From positions 9,676,187 to 9,740,186 of the forward strand of contig NW_025062475.1 of NCBI RefSeq assembly GCF_000002995.4: a stretch of DNA of 64,000 nucleotides. Reading direction: 5' to 3'. This DNA is from Brugia malayi. Taxonomy: Eukaryota; Nematoda; Chromadorea; Rhabditida; Onchocercidae. Under the pieces are notes generated by a model that was not told the DNA's origin, made no database searches, and saw nothing but the letters and a program-made list of their open reading frames with translations. Made by a program: the position numbers and the translations under genes. Below, in pieces: positions 14,401 through 28,809 of this stretch (position 1 is its first letter; every line of letters starts with the position of its first letter).

Positions 14401-17400
14401 AATTTTATTACTTTTAAATTAAATTACGTTTTTTTGAAGAAAAAAGAAAGCAAAAAATATGCAATATAAGGCAAAAAACTGAAAAAATTTAAATCTGTTT
14501 GTGATTAATTTTAACAATTGACTTTAATAATTAATTTTCATCTTTTTTAATTACTAATATTAAGATTAATTGGACTAAATTTTCCTTTAATGATAGCAAA
14601 GACATACCTCTGATGAAGTAATAACAGACGTCAAACACATGGAATGCTCTTTGTATGTGTCACGCCGAGTGCAAATAAATTCAGCTAATGCATTTAACGC
14701 CTTCTGTTTAGCTGTATCACATATCGGATATGAACAAGTGGCTAACTTTGATGCATCTACGCATAACTGTAAAGTAATATGAAATAAAACTTATTTTTTT
14801 AACAATTTTTCCATTTTTCCATTTTTTTTTGAAATTAAATTTGATGATATATTCAATTGTTTTCTTTAAAAAAAGAAACGAAATAATAAATTTATTTTTC
14901 TTTTTTTCTGCCTAATGCTTATAAAAATTAGGGATGAATAGATGCTACACGTAATTATAACTATAACTTTAAGGTAATATGACGAAACACAAAAATTAGC
15001 GAAATAGACGTAAAAAGTAGTAACGAATATGTCTTCGCATAATGGAATGATTTTCAGAGAAAAAAAATTACTTATAACTTTTTGAATTTCTTAGATTGAG
15101 TATTTTGAATAAAAACGTGAAGGGAAAAGTAACGTTTGATAAATTCTCGCAAATATGTATGCATATATATGTAAGACATCCACTTCTTTTCAAATTTTAA
15201 AAATTTGTAAATAAAGAATATTTAAATTATTCTAAAATTTTCTACCATATCAATACTTGATGGATCTCGTAAAAGCGCAATTGGTAACATTCGATAATTT
15301 CGATAAAAATTCCCGGTGCATTCCGCATGCTTCTGTTGCATTTCTGTGTCACATATCTGTGTCTTATCACCACTAACTGATCCTAATTGATTATAATTAA
15401 ATGAAATTGGACAGATATCAGTTGCGCTAATTGCACGTAACACGTTTAATGGTATTTCACCACAATGCTGCACGACAATATGCTCAATGCATTTGATAAA
15501 TTGTGGTAAAACACCGCGTAATGCGATAAGATTAAATTGCTTCAGTGTTGCTATCGTTGATCGTAGACATCGACCAAATTCAGGTATTGATGCCTATAAA
15601 ATAATAGAATAAATGAAAGTCATTTATTTGTCAAATGAAGGTAATTAATTATTTACAGCAAAATTATTAAATCCTTAAGCAATTTCGAATTACAATTTTC
15701 AATTACAAAATAATTTGTTCAGTTTCCAATTATTAATACTATTATTTTCATTAGCATCATTTCTAAAGTATTATTATTCGATATTTTCAAATTTAACATA
15801 TTTTTTAAATTAAATTGGCTTTTTTAAAAGTATTTTAACAAGACTGCATGTTATACTATATATTTTCACAAAAATTTCAATAAATCCGAACAAAAAAAAG
15901 GGAAGCAATTTTTTTTATTTGAGTTAACAAATATTAAAAAGTTTAAAAATTAAATTTAGAATTGAAAAAGCAGAAGTGATGCATACATAACCTGTTTAAA
16001 AACACAAGCCAAATTGTCATCAATAGCCTTGGCAGTATCAGGCTGATTACATATTCCATTACCAGCCTGAATTAAACAACTTGAAATGGTGCATTGCTGC
16101 TCGGATTGCTGTTCTATCAATGGTCCCAAGCAATGTCTGAATTCTTTGGTCAAATTACAACCTTTCGCAAATACAGGTGCCAAATTTTTGACATTAACCA
16201 GAAACTGTTGCAATCCACCCTGTAAATTTGATAAAATGTAAGTTTATCACTGCCAGCATTTATTATTATTATTATAATATCAATTATTGCGATGAATTTA
16301 ATGAAATTAATTAGTCCTTTGTTTGTTCATAAATTAATTCACCGCCATAAGCATATATTAATAAAGAAAGAGTTTAAGTTTAAATTCATACTTCAAATAA
16401 TTCATCAATTCTGGATGTTAATTCATTAATTGGTGCAGCGCAGTAACTGATGCGAGCATTTTCTTCAATCGTACAGTTATAGCCTCGAATTGATTTATCT
16501 GTAAAAGTTAATTTTTATTTTTTCAAATTTATAACTTTGAATTTAAGCATAATCATAATCTATGCTTAAATCTAAAGACCATTCTTCCATTTTATAGCAT
16601 TTTTTCATTGCACGCAATTAAGTGCAAAAATAGATGAATCACACATTTAAAAAGTAATAAAATCGAATTTAAGCAACTCGCTTCAGTAAATGTGAATGTC
16701 AAATTAATAATTATGATAAATAGATCAGCAGGTGTTTTAAATAGAGAAATGAGTAAGTGTATAAATAGATATATCGAACTAAATAAGTAAGTAAAGTAAT
16801 AGGTAACTAAGTGAAAAGCAAGTAAATAAATTGCAAGCTAATGGTAATAAATTAATCATCTATCTATTAAAATTTAATTATTTATTTAATAATCCATTAA
16901 GAACTTATCAGTTTTATGTATATTAAACAGTTTCAAACAGTTTTAATTTCAGAATAAGAAATTAAATTCTAAATTATCAGAAAATTGACTAATTATCTTC
17001 CATTTTAAATTTTAATTAACAATTACCATTTTGTTGCATTCCAATTTTGCATGTAGGGTCAACAACGTTCACAAATTTATCAATGTAATCGGTAACAAAC
17101 TGCGCACCAACTTGACCACATTTCTCATTAATTACAGGTATTGAGCAAGCAAGCAATTTTCTGGAACTCTGACAAGCTATTTGCGGTGAACTACGTGAAA
17201 ACTCGCTTACACATTCACGGATATTTTCACGCGTGGTCGTTTTACGAATGCATTGCCGTACCTAAAGTAGTTGACTAAATTGTTATCATATCATTAACTG
17301 TTAATTTACTAGCCAATTTCAGTTAATTAGTTTTTTCCCATAAGTGCATTGGACTAACATTTTAAATTTATTCGTTTGAGAGTTGCAATTAATTGACCTC

Positions 17401-20400
17401 ACTTTATTACCTTGACCTTCCTTCTTTTCTCTTAAAAGTTTTCACTCTCTTACCTGTAAATATGTGCTATATCCTGGACCACAAGCAAAATCGAACATTG
17501 CTATCATCCCTTTGGCCCATAATGGAATACAGCTAATATTAGCTTGACATTTTTTAAATTCGACAAATTGTTTACAGGCCTCGTCAATTTGTTTTGGCTG
17601 CTTAATGACAGCCAAGGGATGAGGCTGGTAGGTAGTAATTGTTTGAATGCATGATGCGAATTGCTTCTGTTCTGCCAGTTGACAAGTTGCGACCGATTGT
17701 GATACCGGTTGAATTTAAAACGGAAACAAAAAATAGATTAGTATAAAAAAATGGACGAAAAAATGCGAAGTTCTTTTACCCTTAACATTAATTTGATTAT
17801 ACTAATTTGATCTGAAATATAGCAAGCAATTAATTTTACGGTTTATTTTACTTAATCATTTTTTACTCGAAGTATTTTTTCCGATGGAGAAATGCTAGTT
17901 TTTAACTAAATTAAAGACTGTGCTTGATTTTAAAAGTTAGCTTTAATTGAATTTGAATTAACAATTAATTTATGCCTTTTAATTGAAGTTAGAAAAGAAG
18001 CAAAATGGATTAATCAAACTTATTAGACAGTTAGTACAATGATAAAATAAATGTAAATAAAATTATGAAATGATTTTTATAAATAGACTCAGTATTAGAA
18101 TAAGACCTAATTGAACTGTGATTGCAGTCAAAAATACAATAATAAAAAATATTGTAACAAATAAAAGTTATATGTTCTCAATTAAAAATTAATACTAAAT
18201 TTTTTAAATTTCTTTTTCAAATTATCTCTTCTTTGAAGGAAAGAATTTTCTTCAAAGAAATGAATGAATAAAGAAAAGAGCTTATCATTGGATTAGCGAT
18301 TGGTGTCGCAATTATTGGTCGTGCGATAATTTCATCCAAATTACTTGGACGTTCTTTGGGACAACCTTCTTCGACTCCTAATTCCATCACCTGTCAGTTA
18401 ATTATTTTTATAGGTTAATTTAGTTAACTTTGGTAATTTCAGTTTTTTAGATAATTCGAATTTCAGCATTTCACATAGAAATAAATATAACACAAACCAA
18501 TCGCCATAGTTGCTGCAAATTTTGGATAGCTTCTGCTGAACAGAATTCGATGAAAATTTTCTCACCGCACTGGTATGCATCCCGAATAAGATAATATGAA
18601 TTGCAAAGATATGCTTCACCATGAATTCCCTAAAATTATGCCAAAATTGGAACTGTTAGTAAAATATTGACAAAACATAAAAAAAAATAATAACAAAATA
18701 TGCAAAACAATAAAATAATAAAAAAAAATTGACAAAACAAATATACTCAATGATATTTCGTAAAAAATTAAAGCAATTCTGAACGAAAATAGTTGAAAAA
18801 AATTTTTAGCATATATAAAAGAATGTGTTATACTAAAACTTTAATGACTTTAAGAAAAAAAAAAATGGCATAAAAAATTTGCATAAATAAAGAAGAAAAA
18901 AGAAAATGAGTAAGAGAAAGGAAAAACTTAACAATCATTTGATTAATTTGATAAAATGGCAAAAATTTTTTTTTAAAAAAAAGCTTTGTTAGTATCATTT
19001 GATATTAATACAAAGAAAGTTCGAGTGATATTCTAAAAAAATTATCAAATTAAAAGAATAACTGCTTATTATTATCATTTTAGATTCATGAATTCTCTAA
19101 GATTATACCAAAATTTCGGTCAATGATTATTTCACACTACGGTATTATTTTATAAATGATTTCTATTCCGAATTAATAATTTTGATATGTTTTTCAAAGT
19201 GAATGGATAATAATATAACTAATTTAAAATCACTATTGTATATATTATTTATTTTTAATCTATAATTACGCATGTATGTGTTCGCATGATAATTAAATTC
19301 CTAATGATTAGCAAATAAGAAAACAAATATACCTTTGTTTACTGCTTGGACTAAAAATATTTCCATAATAATATATTTTTAATAAGTAAATGAATAAGCA
19401 AATAAATAAATAAATAATAAATATATAATTCATGAATTTATCTCTGATATTATTTTTATCGAAATGAGAAAAGAACAATAAAATATATGAAAAAATAACT
19501 TGTAACATATTATGGATTGCTAAGCCAAGACTATTCAATCCGGATTGACATATTCCGGTACGATTTTTAATCTTTTGAATGCACTCGTTGCTGCTATGTA
19601 ATAGCGTACGTGTACGTTTACTACAAATAGGTGCTAATCCAATCCTGAAACAATCATATCGCATCTATTACAAATGGAAAGAAACGTTAATTAAATTAAA
19701 CGAGCAAAAAATTAAATGGCAGAAAAGAATTTCTAATTTTGCTTATTTATGAAATGATTTTTATATAATTGATAAGGAAAATTTTACAACGATAATGTAA
19801 AATTACAATTTATCAGTCTATTTTAGCTTCAGGATAAGGCATATCAGAACTTTAAACTCAATTATAATTGTTCAATTTTGATTATTTCTTTAAAAAATGA
19901 AAAAAAAAAAAAAAAAAAAAAACGAAAGTATAATACCTCGCAAGAGTATTTAATGGTGAATTAAATGCACATCTTTTTCCATTGGAATGAACAAATACCG
20001 TATTACTAATACAATTATCATATTTGTTGTACAAATTACAAATTCCAGAAATGATTGTTGAATTTTGTTGACTAATTTCATGCAAAAAGTTGAGACTATT
20101 TAATTCGGCTATTTTTCGATTAACTTCAACAAGTTCCACCAAACATGCTAGAGCCAAATTTTCCTTAAATTAATTGATGTATCGTTATCAAACAAATTGC
20201 TAATAGAATTTAAATTTAAAATTTTATAGAATTAGGACGATATAAATTGAGCAAATATTGCATCTATTAATTTTATCACATACAGATTATTAAATTACTC
20301 AAATGCAACTGCAAATTTTTATATAATAAAATTAATTTTTTAATTACACATTTCTAACAATTAATATAACACTATTATTCATACCTGTTCTGAGGTACAT

Positions 20401-23400
20401 CGTACATTCTTTGGACTTAATTTGAATTCATCATTACTCATTGATTTATCATCCGTAATTGCTTCTGCATAACAGTGATGCACAATTAAATCATCACTCA
20501 ATGCATCTTGCACTAATACAGCAACATTTTGCGCCTCAATTGTGCATACGTCAAGCATAACACGTAGCGCACAATCGATGTTATTACTAAATTGTTCCAA
20601 TGCATTGCAGATTGTTTCGTTCTTTGGCTTCAATATTAATATTATTTTAAATTAAATAAAAAACAGTGAAAGTTTACAGTAAGTATGCAAAATCTTATTT
20701 AAATTTTTAAGTAAAATAATGCTATCATTAGATGATTTTACATTCAGTGATAAGATAGGATTATATCCTTATCAAAAGTAATGTATTTATAAGCACCATT
20801 TAAACAACTAATTTTTACTACTAAATGTAAGAAAAGTATTGTCGAGAATGATCATTATTAGCAGCCTTAAGTGTAGAGATATTGCTATCATAATTATATA
20901 TGTATTGTTATCATAATTAAGAATATTTTTATTATAATTACTAAAAGGGAATCTAAGATAGGGTTTTTTGAATGAAAAAAAAAAAAAAAAGATGGAAATG
21001 AAGTTATTTCAACTTATTATTTGCATAAAATTTCAATAAAAATGATACATTCAAATCAGAAACCAAAAAGATTTCATTAAACAATTTTTTCAATTAATCT
21101 TTGTCAGTTGTATGAGAAAGAATTTTTATTGAAACAGAAAAAATTGTTTAAAAAAAAACAACAAAAGATTATTTTATTGCCATAATTAAAAATATTTTAT
21201 AATAAATTTTGTTGTGTCAGAGAAGTCGAATAAACTTATTAAATGATTTATTAGAAATGGAAATAATACTATATTGTTCACCTTTTGATCACACTGTTCT
21301 AAGCCTAACGAAGCATTAATAAAGCATTCTCTTTGTTCCATTAATTTTTCTCGATGTTCACAAACTATACGATAAATTGGTTCCCATTTCGCTTCACTGA
21401 TAATTTGTGAACAGATAGTATTAACTTTGGTGAACATATGCAGTATGTCATATGGTGAGCCATTAACTTTTAACTTGCTGCTTTCATCTAAAATTTCCAA
21501 AATAAAAATAAAAATGAAAAATCAAATTTGATAAATGGACAAACACTTAAAAAGTGATTTAAAATTCACAAACTAATATATCATCTATTTAGTCATAAAT
21601 AAAATTTAATCAAATAATTACATATTGTTAATTTGCAAAAAAAAGAAAAGAAAATTTTCCTTAAAATTTGCTCTATTTTGTCTAATTATGCTTGTATTCT
21701 ATTATTCTGAGAAATCATGAAAGGATATCTTTGCTATGACAATGTAATGTCACTTATCCGCCGTTAACAATCAGTCATCTCTTAATGCTTACTATTTAAT
21801 TTGTTATCTAAAATAAATTACTGATATCGTTTTATATTTCTATTTCTTTTAAAAAGTGAAGTTTTTGCGTTCTAAATTTTAAATTGAAAATTATTTAAAC
21901 TATCTTACAAAAGAAAACAAGCATGCAGTAATTAAATGCACAATAAATTCACAAATTATTATTATCATTATCAATAATTGAGGCATATCTCACTGTGACT
22001 TATCCGTTGTAACTAGAATGAAATACCTGTAGATTTAGAAAAGGTAGACGAAGCGGTGGAAGCGGTAATGGCGGTAATATAAGAGCACGCTAATTGCGTG
22101 TACAAATGATCCGTTTCACTTTCAAGTGGTTCAATTATTTCCAAAGCATTTGTTGTGCAGCCATTCCGATTATTTCTTTGAATGCAACGTAAATCAGATC
22201 TGATTGATGCCAAAATTTGACAGATCGGTGATCCTTGAAGGTTTATATTATTGCTGCAAATATCTCTCAGTGATTTATTTATTTTTTAAAAATTGTTTTT
22301 ATTTTTATTTTTTCCTAATCGATATATTGCATTTTTTCTAAAATAATTCTAGAATAACTTAAATGTTTTCGTGAAGGAACGAAGATTGTCTTTACGGGAA
22401 AGAATGATTAGTTGAAAAAAAAGTTTTTCTATCTCATCGATAGCGCAACAAATTCAATATATTAAACAAAAAAAACAAAAATCATTCGATGAAATATTAA
22501 ATGAATTTATTATTTAATAATAAAACTGGATCTCGTTTTACCTATATCATATGTTTGCACTTAATTTAAAAAAATTTTAGCACAAAAAGTTACCTTTCAT
22601 ATATGTTTCTACATTACTTAATTTCAAATAAAAGAAGCATTCCAAATTTCTATATTTTCATTTTTATTATTAAAAATTTGGGAGTTATGTTTTCTTCAAA
22701 AAGAAAAAAAAATTCTTTTTCTTCAGTTTTGTTCCAGCAACTCATTTTAAATTTCAATTTTTAATCTCAATTTAATCTTTCCTAATTTTATTTTCTTTGC
22801 TTCAATTTTTTTAGAACTTCAACAGAAGCAAAGTAATTCATACATGCACTGGATTGTAAATAAAAAAGTCAGCTAACTTACACGTTAAATCTTTTTAACA
22901 GTTAATAATGATAAGTCAATCTTTTTTTTTTAGTAAAATTAAATGAATAATAGTTCAACAAAAATTATTAGTGATAATGTCATATCAATTACTATTTATT
23001 TTTCCATGTTATTCTTTACTTTCTCAATAAAAAGGGAAAATTTTTTTGTTTTTTATTAATAATACTAAACAAATTGATTAGTTATGCACAAATAAGCAAG
23101 TAATTTCCTGTGTGTGCTAAAAAATGAAACTAAAAATTTTAAATTTAATCATTTTACCAAATTAAATGATGCAATTGATAAGTATTTCCATTACACATTG
23201 ACATTTAATAATTTCACTTTAACAATGTTTGAAATGAATCACATAAATATTTGACCTTGAACTAGAATGAAAAGTAAGTGACATGAAATGACTTCGAATT
23301 TTAAATTTTTGTATTAATTCATTCCATTTCAATATATTTAATTTTACTATTTACCTACAACACTGTTGATTTTTCCTTTTTCTATACAAAACTTCCAAAC

Positions 23401-26400
23401 AATTCAAAAAAATTTTCGAAATTGGTTTCTTCTCATCAGTTGAATTAAGCCTTATTAACTTCTTCAAGTGAGAACGCTCCTTGAATTAATGCGAAAGGAA
23501 ATGTACGTATGTAATCGATTTGTTAAACTTTAAATTAATTAATTAATTTTTTTTTGAAAGAAAATCGTTTTTTCTTTTTTTTTGCTTTCTAACATATGAA
23601 AGTTAATAAAAACAAAAAAAGACATTTAATGAGCACTAAATTTTATAAAAGCATAAATCAATCTGTTTGATCAATTGTTAAATTTAAAAATTAGGGAAAA
23701 CGTTTCCATTTGAAAATTTTCGAAACAAATACTAACAAAAGAAGCAATTTCATTTCTCTTTTAAAAATACGTTCTTGATAAAATAATATTCGAAAAATAA
23801 GAAAAAAAAAAAAAAAAAAGCAGTGCGTTATTCTTCTCGTTTTTCTTCTAACTGGAATATTTCAAATTTTAATATTAAATTGGAATATTTTTTCAAAATT
23901 TTTCATATACTTTGTGACTGCATATTGGGGAGAAAAACGAGTAGCGAAGAAAAAATTTTAAAGAAAGTTTAAAATAAACAGCAAACATAAGACAAAAATG
24001 AAATACTTGTTTCTCACAGCAAAATAGAACAAAATTTAATCTGAAAATTGGTAATAAATTTTAATTTTAAGAAAAAAACTACGAAAATATTTCTTTTTTT
24101 GGTGATTTTCTTCTCAAACTTTTTTTCGAAAGCAGCAAAGAAAAAGTTGAAATAAGCAGTGGAGGAAACGAAAAATAAACACAAAAATAATTGTGAAAAT
24201 CGCTTAACTAAATTGGAAATTAAATAAATTATTGATATCAAATATAATAGAAATTCGCGTTTCAAAACTAATTCATTCATAATTCATATACATATATTCA
24301 CAAACAATCAAAATAAAATTAGAAAAAAAAAAAAAAAAAACGCTCCAAAAATTATAAATGACTTATAATATTCTTTTTGACATAATTTTGAAAAAATTTC
24401 TAAAATAAAAATTAAAAAAACTTTTTTTTTTTTTTTTGCAATTAATAATAAAAGATTTTCGGCAAAAAATTTTTGAAGATAATTTCAAATAATTGAATTT
24501 TTTGAAAATAAAATAACAGAACTTACTCAATTGCACACTGTTGATTTCGAACATTTAAAAAGCATTTTTTATATTCTTTAACCGATGGCATCAGCAATTG
24601 ACAGGTGTACAATTCGATACTATTCCAGAGTTCAATTGATTTTGGTAGTGTACATGCGCTAATATTAAGCGTTTCTGTGCAGGTTCGAAATTCTAATAAT
24701 AATTCACATCCTTGATCCATTATCTGCCATCTACAAATGATTACATTTTGTGAAACGAAATTAATTTTTTTAATTCCAATAGTATTTTTTTCGTTTTTCT
24801 TTTAAATTTCAAGTTGGAATTTTAAATCTTTGTATCGCAGAGACAATTTAGAAGAGCGATTTCAACTACAATTTATACTTTATTGTTATTGCAGTAAAAA
24901 AGTTGACATTAATATCAACTTATCTATACTTTATTATATGTTTTTTTTTTTTTTTTTCACAAATTATATTTGTATTACTAAAGTAAATACGAAATATTCG
25001 GAATTTAATAAGCAGTTCGATTGGAATAGAATTGATGTAGCTATTTCTATTTTGAAATGTTTATCAGTTTACCCTGAGGCTATCAGATAAATTCAAGTCA
25101 TAATAAAATCTAGTTCCATTCTACTAATTCTCACAAGGATATACATTAACACTACGAAATTTGCACTGCAAACAACAATTTAAAATTATCTTACATTGTT
25201 CCATTCCAAATTAATAATAAAATAAACATAAAATTTGTAATTACCTATGATAGTTTCATCTTTTTTTCCTGTCAGTTGTTTACAAATGGTTAATTTTTTA
25301 ATGAAAAATAATCAAATAGAAATAGATAAGATTAAAAATTGAACAATTATAAGTTACAAAAAAAAAAATTTAAACATGAAGTATCATTTATGAAATTAAA
25401 AGTCATTTGAGTAAGTTACTCGTTACATCTCATTTTCTTATCATATCATCATAAAATATGATTATCAACTACGAGCACTATTATTAACACTTTACAAATT
25501 ATTTTATATATTTAATTTTAAATTTAATCATTCTTCCATACAATCATTTTCGATAACTCTACTTTCTTCTGCTATTAATTATCACCGCTTTCCTTTCCTT
25601 ATACGGCATTTATCATTGTAAACATCATCATTTCTTCACAGTTTTTTTCTTATTTCATTTTTATTTCAACCTTTCATATTTCCTTTGCTGCTAACAAGCT
25701 AAAGCAACAAAAAAAAAATTAATTAATTAATTAATTAATTACACAGCGAGAGAAGAATTGAAAAATAGCAAAATTTATTACTATTTTATTATTTAAATCG
25801 ATAAAATTATATGAGCAATGAATGATTTATTTTTTAATGAAAAGAAAGTGGCATAATCGTAAATAATATCACTTTTATCACTTTTTGTTTGTCGTTTTCT
25901 TTCGATAAAAATATTTAATTGTTGAGTTATATGTAAACAAATAAGAAATTTTAAATAAAATGCTAAAAATTGGTGACAAAAAAGCTTCATTATATGATTT
26001 TGAAAATACGTTAATCGGACTAAAATGACGAAAGAATTTTATGAGAATGTTCTTCGTTTTTTTTTTTGAAAAATATTTACATGCAATTTTATTAAATATT
26101 GAAATTAGCTCAATGATCTAATTTCTTCGTCATCTCATTATATTATCGGTCCTTTAATATCCTAATAACATTTTAAAATTTATTAATTGAATTTATTGAT
26201 CAAAGTGTATTGAAAATTAAAATAAAATTGAAGCACATTTCAATTTACTAACATTACAAAGGAAAAAAATTGGTTAAATAAGATCTCAAAGAGATTTAAG
26301 ACGACAAAAGCTATTTTGTTTTTTCGAACTGAACCAACTCAATCAAATCAGGAAAGTTAAATTTTTCTCACTTTTTTTTCCTAAAATTTTCTTATTTATT

Positions 26401-27358
26401 AGTGCCAAAAAATTTGCTAAAATTTAATAGCCATTACGTAAAACAGTTTTTATACAAAATTTTACTATTTAAACAATATCAAAGTTGGAATTTGCAAAAT
26501 CTCTGAGTAATATTAAATTTTAATCTTATTTCATTCAGCATGCTAATCTATATTCTTTGTCACAACTTCCTTTTGCTAATTAAAACTTTTCATTAATCTT
26601 TTTATCACTGTTGACCTTTATAAGCGAATGACAACGAAACTTTTCTCAGGTATATTTGTAAGAAGAGAGACATTGAACTTAGCAGCCTTGAAATTTCATT
26701 TCGAAAGAAGAAAGGAAGAAGAAAAAATGATTAAGAATGATTGTCGTCATTTACAATCAAGGTCATTTTTCTTTTTTAATTACAAATTAAATATTTTAGC
26801 TGAAAAAGTTAAAAAATCGGTTAACATTTTTGTTATGAACGTTTAAAATTAAATTGTACTTTTTTTGCCAATTTTCAAATAAAACATTCCGTAATTTTTC
26901 GTTTTTTTTTTTTTAAAAAAATTTTGATTAAGAAAATAAAGGAATGAATTGAGCTTTATAAGATGAATTGAATGTTTTGTTATATATTAGAATTATAATA
27001 ATTTATTATATACAGAAGGCATAAATTTAAAAAAAAAAAAAATGAATTTAATAGTAATTTATGATAAAAGGTCACAGAGAAAAACAAGAAAGGAAATTTC
27101 TAGAAAAAATATTCACAACAATTTTGAAAATTAAATTTAATTTTTAAATTTTTAAATCAAATTGTTTCAATACTATAAATTAATTTTAAATTAATTTTTT
27201 TTCAATGGTATAATTAAGAGATCTGAGTTCACTTTTTTTTATTGGAGAAAGTCTTTTTCTATTCGAAGTAATCAAATATTTTCATCGCTAAAGCTAAAAT
27301 AAATCATATTTGCATCTTTTGACATATTTTACATAAATTTTATTTATCAAAAATTTTC

Positions 27359-27392
<34 letters not shown>

Positions 27393-28809
27393 AAAAGAAA
27401 AAGAGTGAATGCTTTGAAAAATGAGGAAAAGAGCAAAAATTCATTTATATTTCCTTGATGTTATATCATTTTTTCTTTTTTCCTGATTATGTTTACCACA
27501 GTGGAGGGCAAAAATTCCCTTTTTTGAACGATATTGCTCAAAAAATGAATTTTTTTACCCAAAAATTTTTTAAAATCAGTTTGCTACAATTTGAAGTAAT
27601 TTATTACAAATAAAATCCATTCTTTTTCTTTTTGCATCTGATGTTGTGAATTATAATATTTCATATTATATTTTCAGGAAAAAAGAAATTACTATTTCAG
27701 TATTTCACTAACATTTTACATTTTATTAATTAGTAATAATGTTTACTTTACTTTACTTTACTAAAACTTGTAATTATCGCAAAAAAAAAAAATATTTCAT
27801 TATGGGAGCTATTACTATAAAGCAATTAAAATTATTTATTTCTCGTCAAAAAAGTTTTTTTTTCCTTTCTAATTTGATGTAAATCAATTATATTTTTAAT
27901 TTTGGATTTTATTACAAAAAGATAATAATTTAGTATAAAAGTACTTTAATTTCACTGTTAAAAAATTAACAAAAATTGACAAAAAAAAGATTATCAAAAT
28001 GATACTAAAACTTATAAAATTAAATAAGAATTGATTAGTATAACTGACATTATCCATGATAAAGTTTTAAATAAAAATTAGTTTTGACTAATTACTAAAC
28101 ACAGTATCTCTTATTTCCTTTACCTTGTTTCATCATTTAGCATGGATGAATTTGTCAGATCAATGTCATCTAAATGTTCCATCCAGTCGGTGAGATCTGT
28201 AGAACATTGATTTACTCTTGTTTGTACAATATTCGAGCAACCATATGCATATGACTGATGACTTTTTGTCTCTTCTTCAGATCGCAGTAATGGTGAGATC
28301 GAAAATGGTAACTGATCAATGGATGAAAATGTTACAATACGATCAAACGGATCGTCGAAGATTTCTTCGGCAGTGGTGGAATATTCGACACTTTCACTAA
28401 GTGCACTTGTCTGCGTGGTAGACTGGATGTGTTCATCTGATAAGTCGTCACAGTCCACTTCACCGTCGTCGATCCAATCTTTAGGAATACAAGAACCATC
28501 GCCGCATCGGAATGTGTTTGATGGACAGTGATGTTGACGTATGATCGAATTTCGATTCTTTACTCTTATTTTAGATGAAACATGTACAGCGGTATCCAAA
28601 TTATGACCAATAATGCTAGGTATTTGGGCAGCTGCACCAGAATTTAATTGAATATCCGCTGTATTTGAGATTATCGGATGTTGGGTGACAGTGGCCAAAC
28701 ATAACGATGGCAAAATTAGAAATACAGTTAAAAATACCCTTTTGTTCGGAAATCGCACTGTTACTGATGAATGTAATAAAGCTGACGAAATGAACAACAA
28801 TAAGATCAT
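11409..28809 (-). CDS. Large Cys-rich surface/secreted protein with LDLa module and hydrophobic C-tail
   Basis: Exons (high to low): 28809-28124, 24730-24527, 22253-22027, 21487-21282, 20627-20385, 20163-19937, 19644-19500, 18629-18498, 18390-18282 (end uncertain), 17671-17454 (start uncertain), 17261-17027, 16498-16392, 16219-15992, 15593-15246, 14766-14608, 14347-14189, 13985-13852, 13295-13032, 12702-12122, 11500-11409. The sum is 1568 codons including the stop. Exon 1 carries a hydrophobic N-terminus (FLTVFLILPSLCLA) and an LDLa module (HCPSNTFRCGDGSCIP, then DWIDDGEVDCDDLSDE). Exons 2-19 encode repeated modules with Cys spacing roughly C-x(7-13)-C-x(8-13)-C, e.g. CNLYNKYDNC, CKQFVEFKKC, CNLTKEFRHC. 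Exon 19 ends in a Ser/Thr/Pro-rich stretch. The last exon ends in a hydrophobic tail (LHLWILSIVIIMSTIIMPF), which suggests a GPI signal or tail anchor. I do not recognise the family; a surface or extracellular matrix role is inference. Confidence 0.7.
12925..13017. repeat. AT-rich AAT/AAC/GAT trinucleotide microsatellite
   Basis: Imperfect AAT repeats with AAC and GAT interruptions, inside the intron between the last two large exons of the Cys-rich gene. No coding role is seen. Confidence 0.8.
25716..25741. repeat. AATT tetranucleotide run
   Basis: Six or so AATT units in the 3.4-kb first intron of the Cys-rich gene. That intron is otherwise poly-A/T-rich with no exon I could place by phase. 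Confidence 0.8.
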
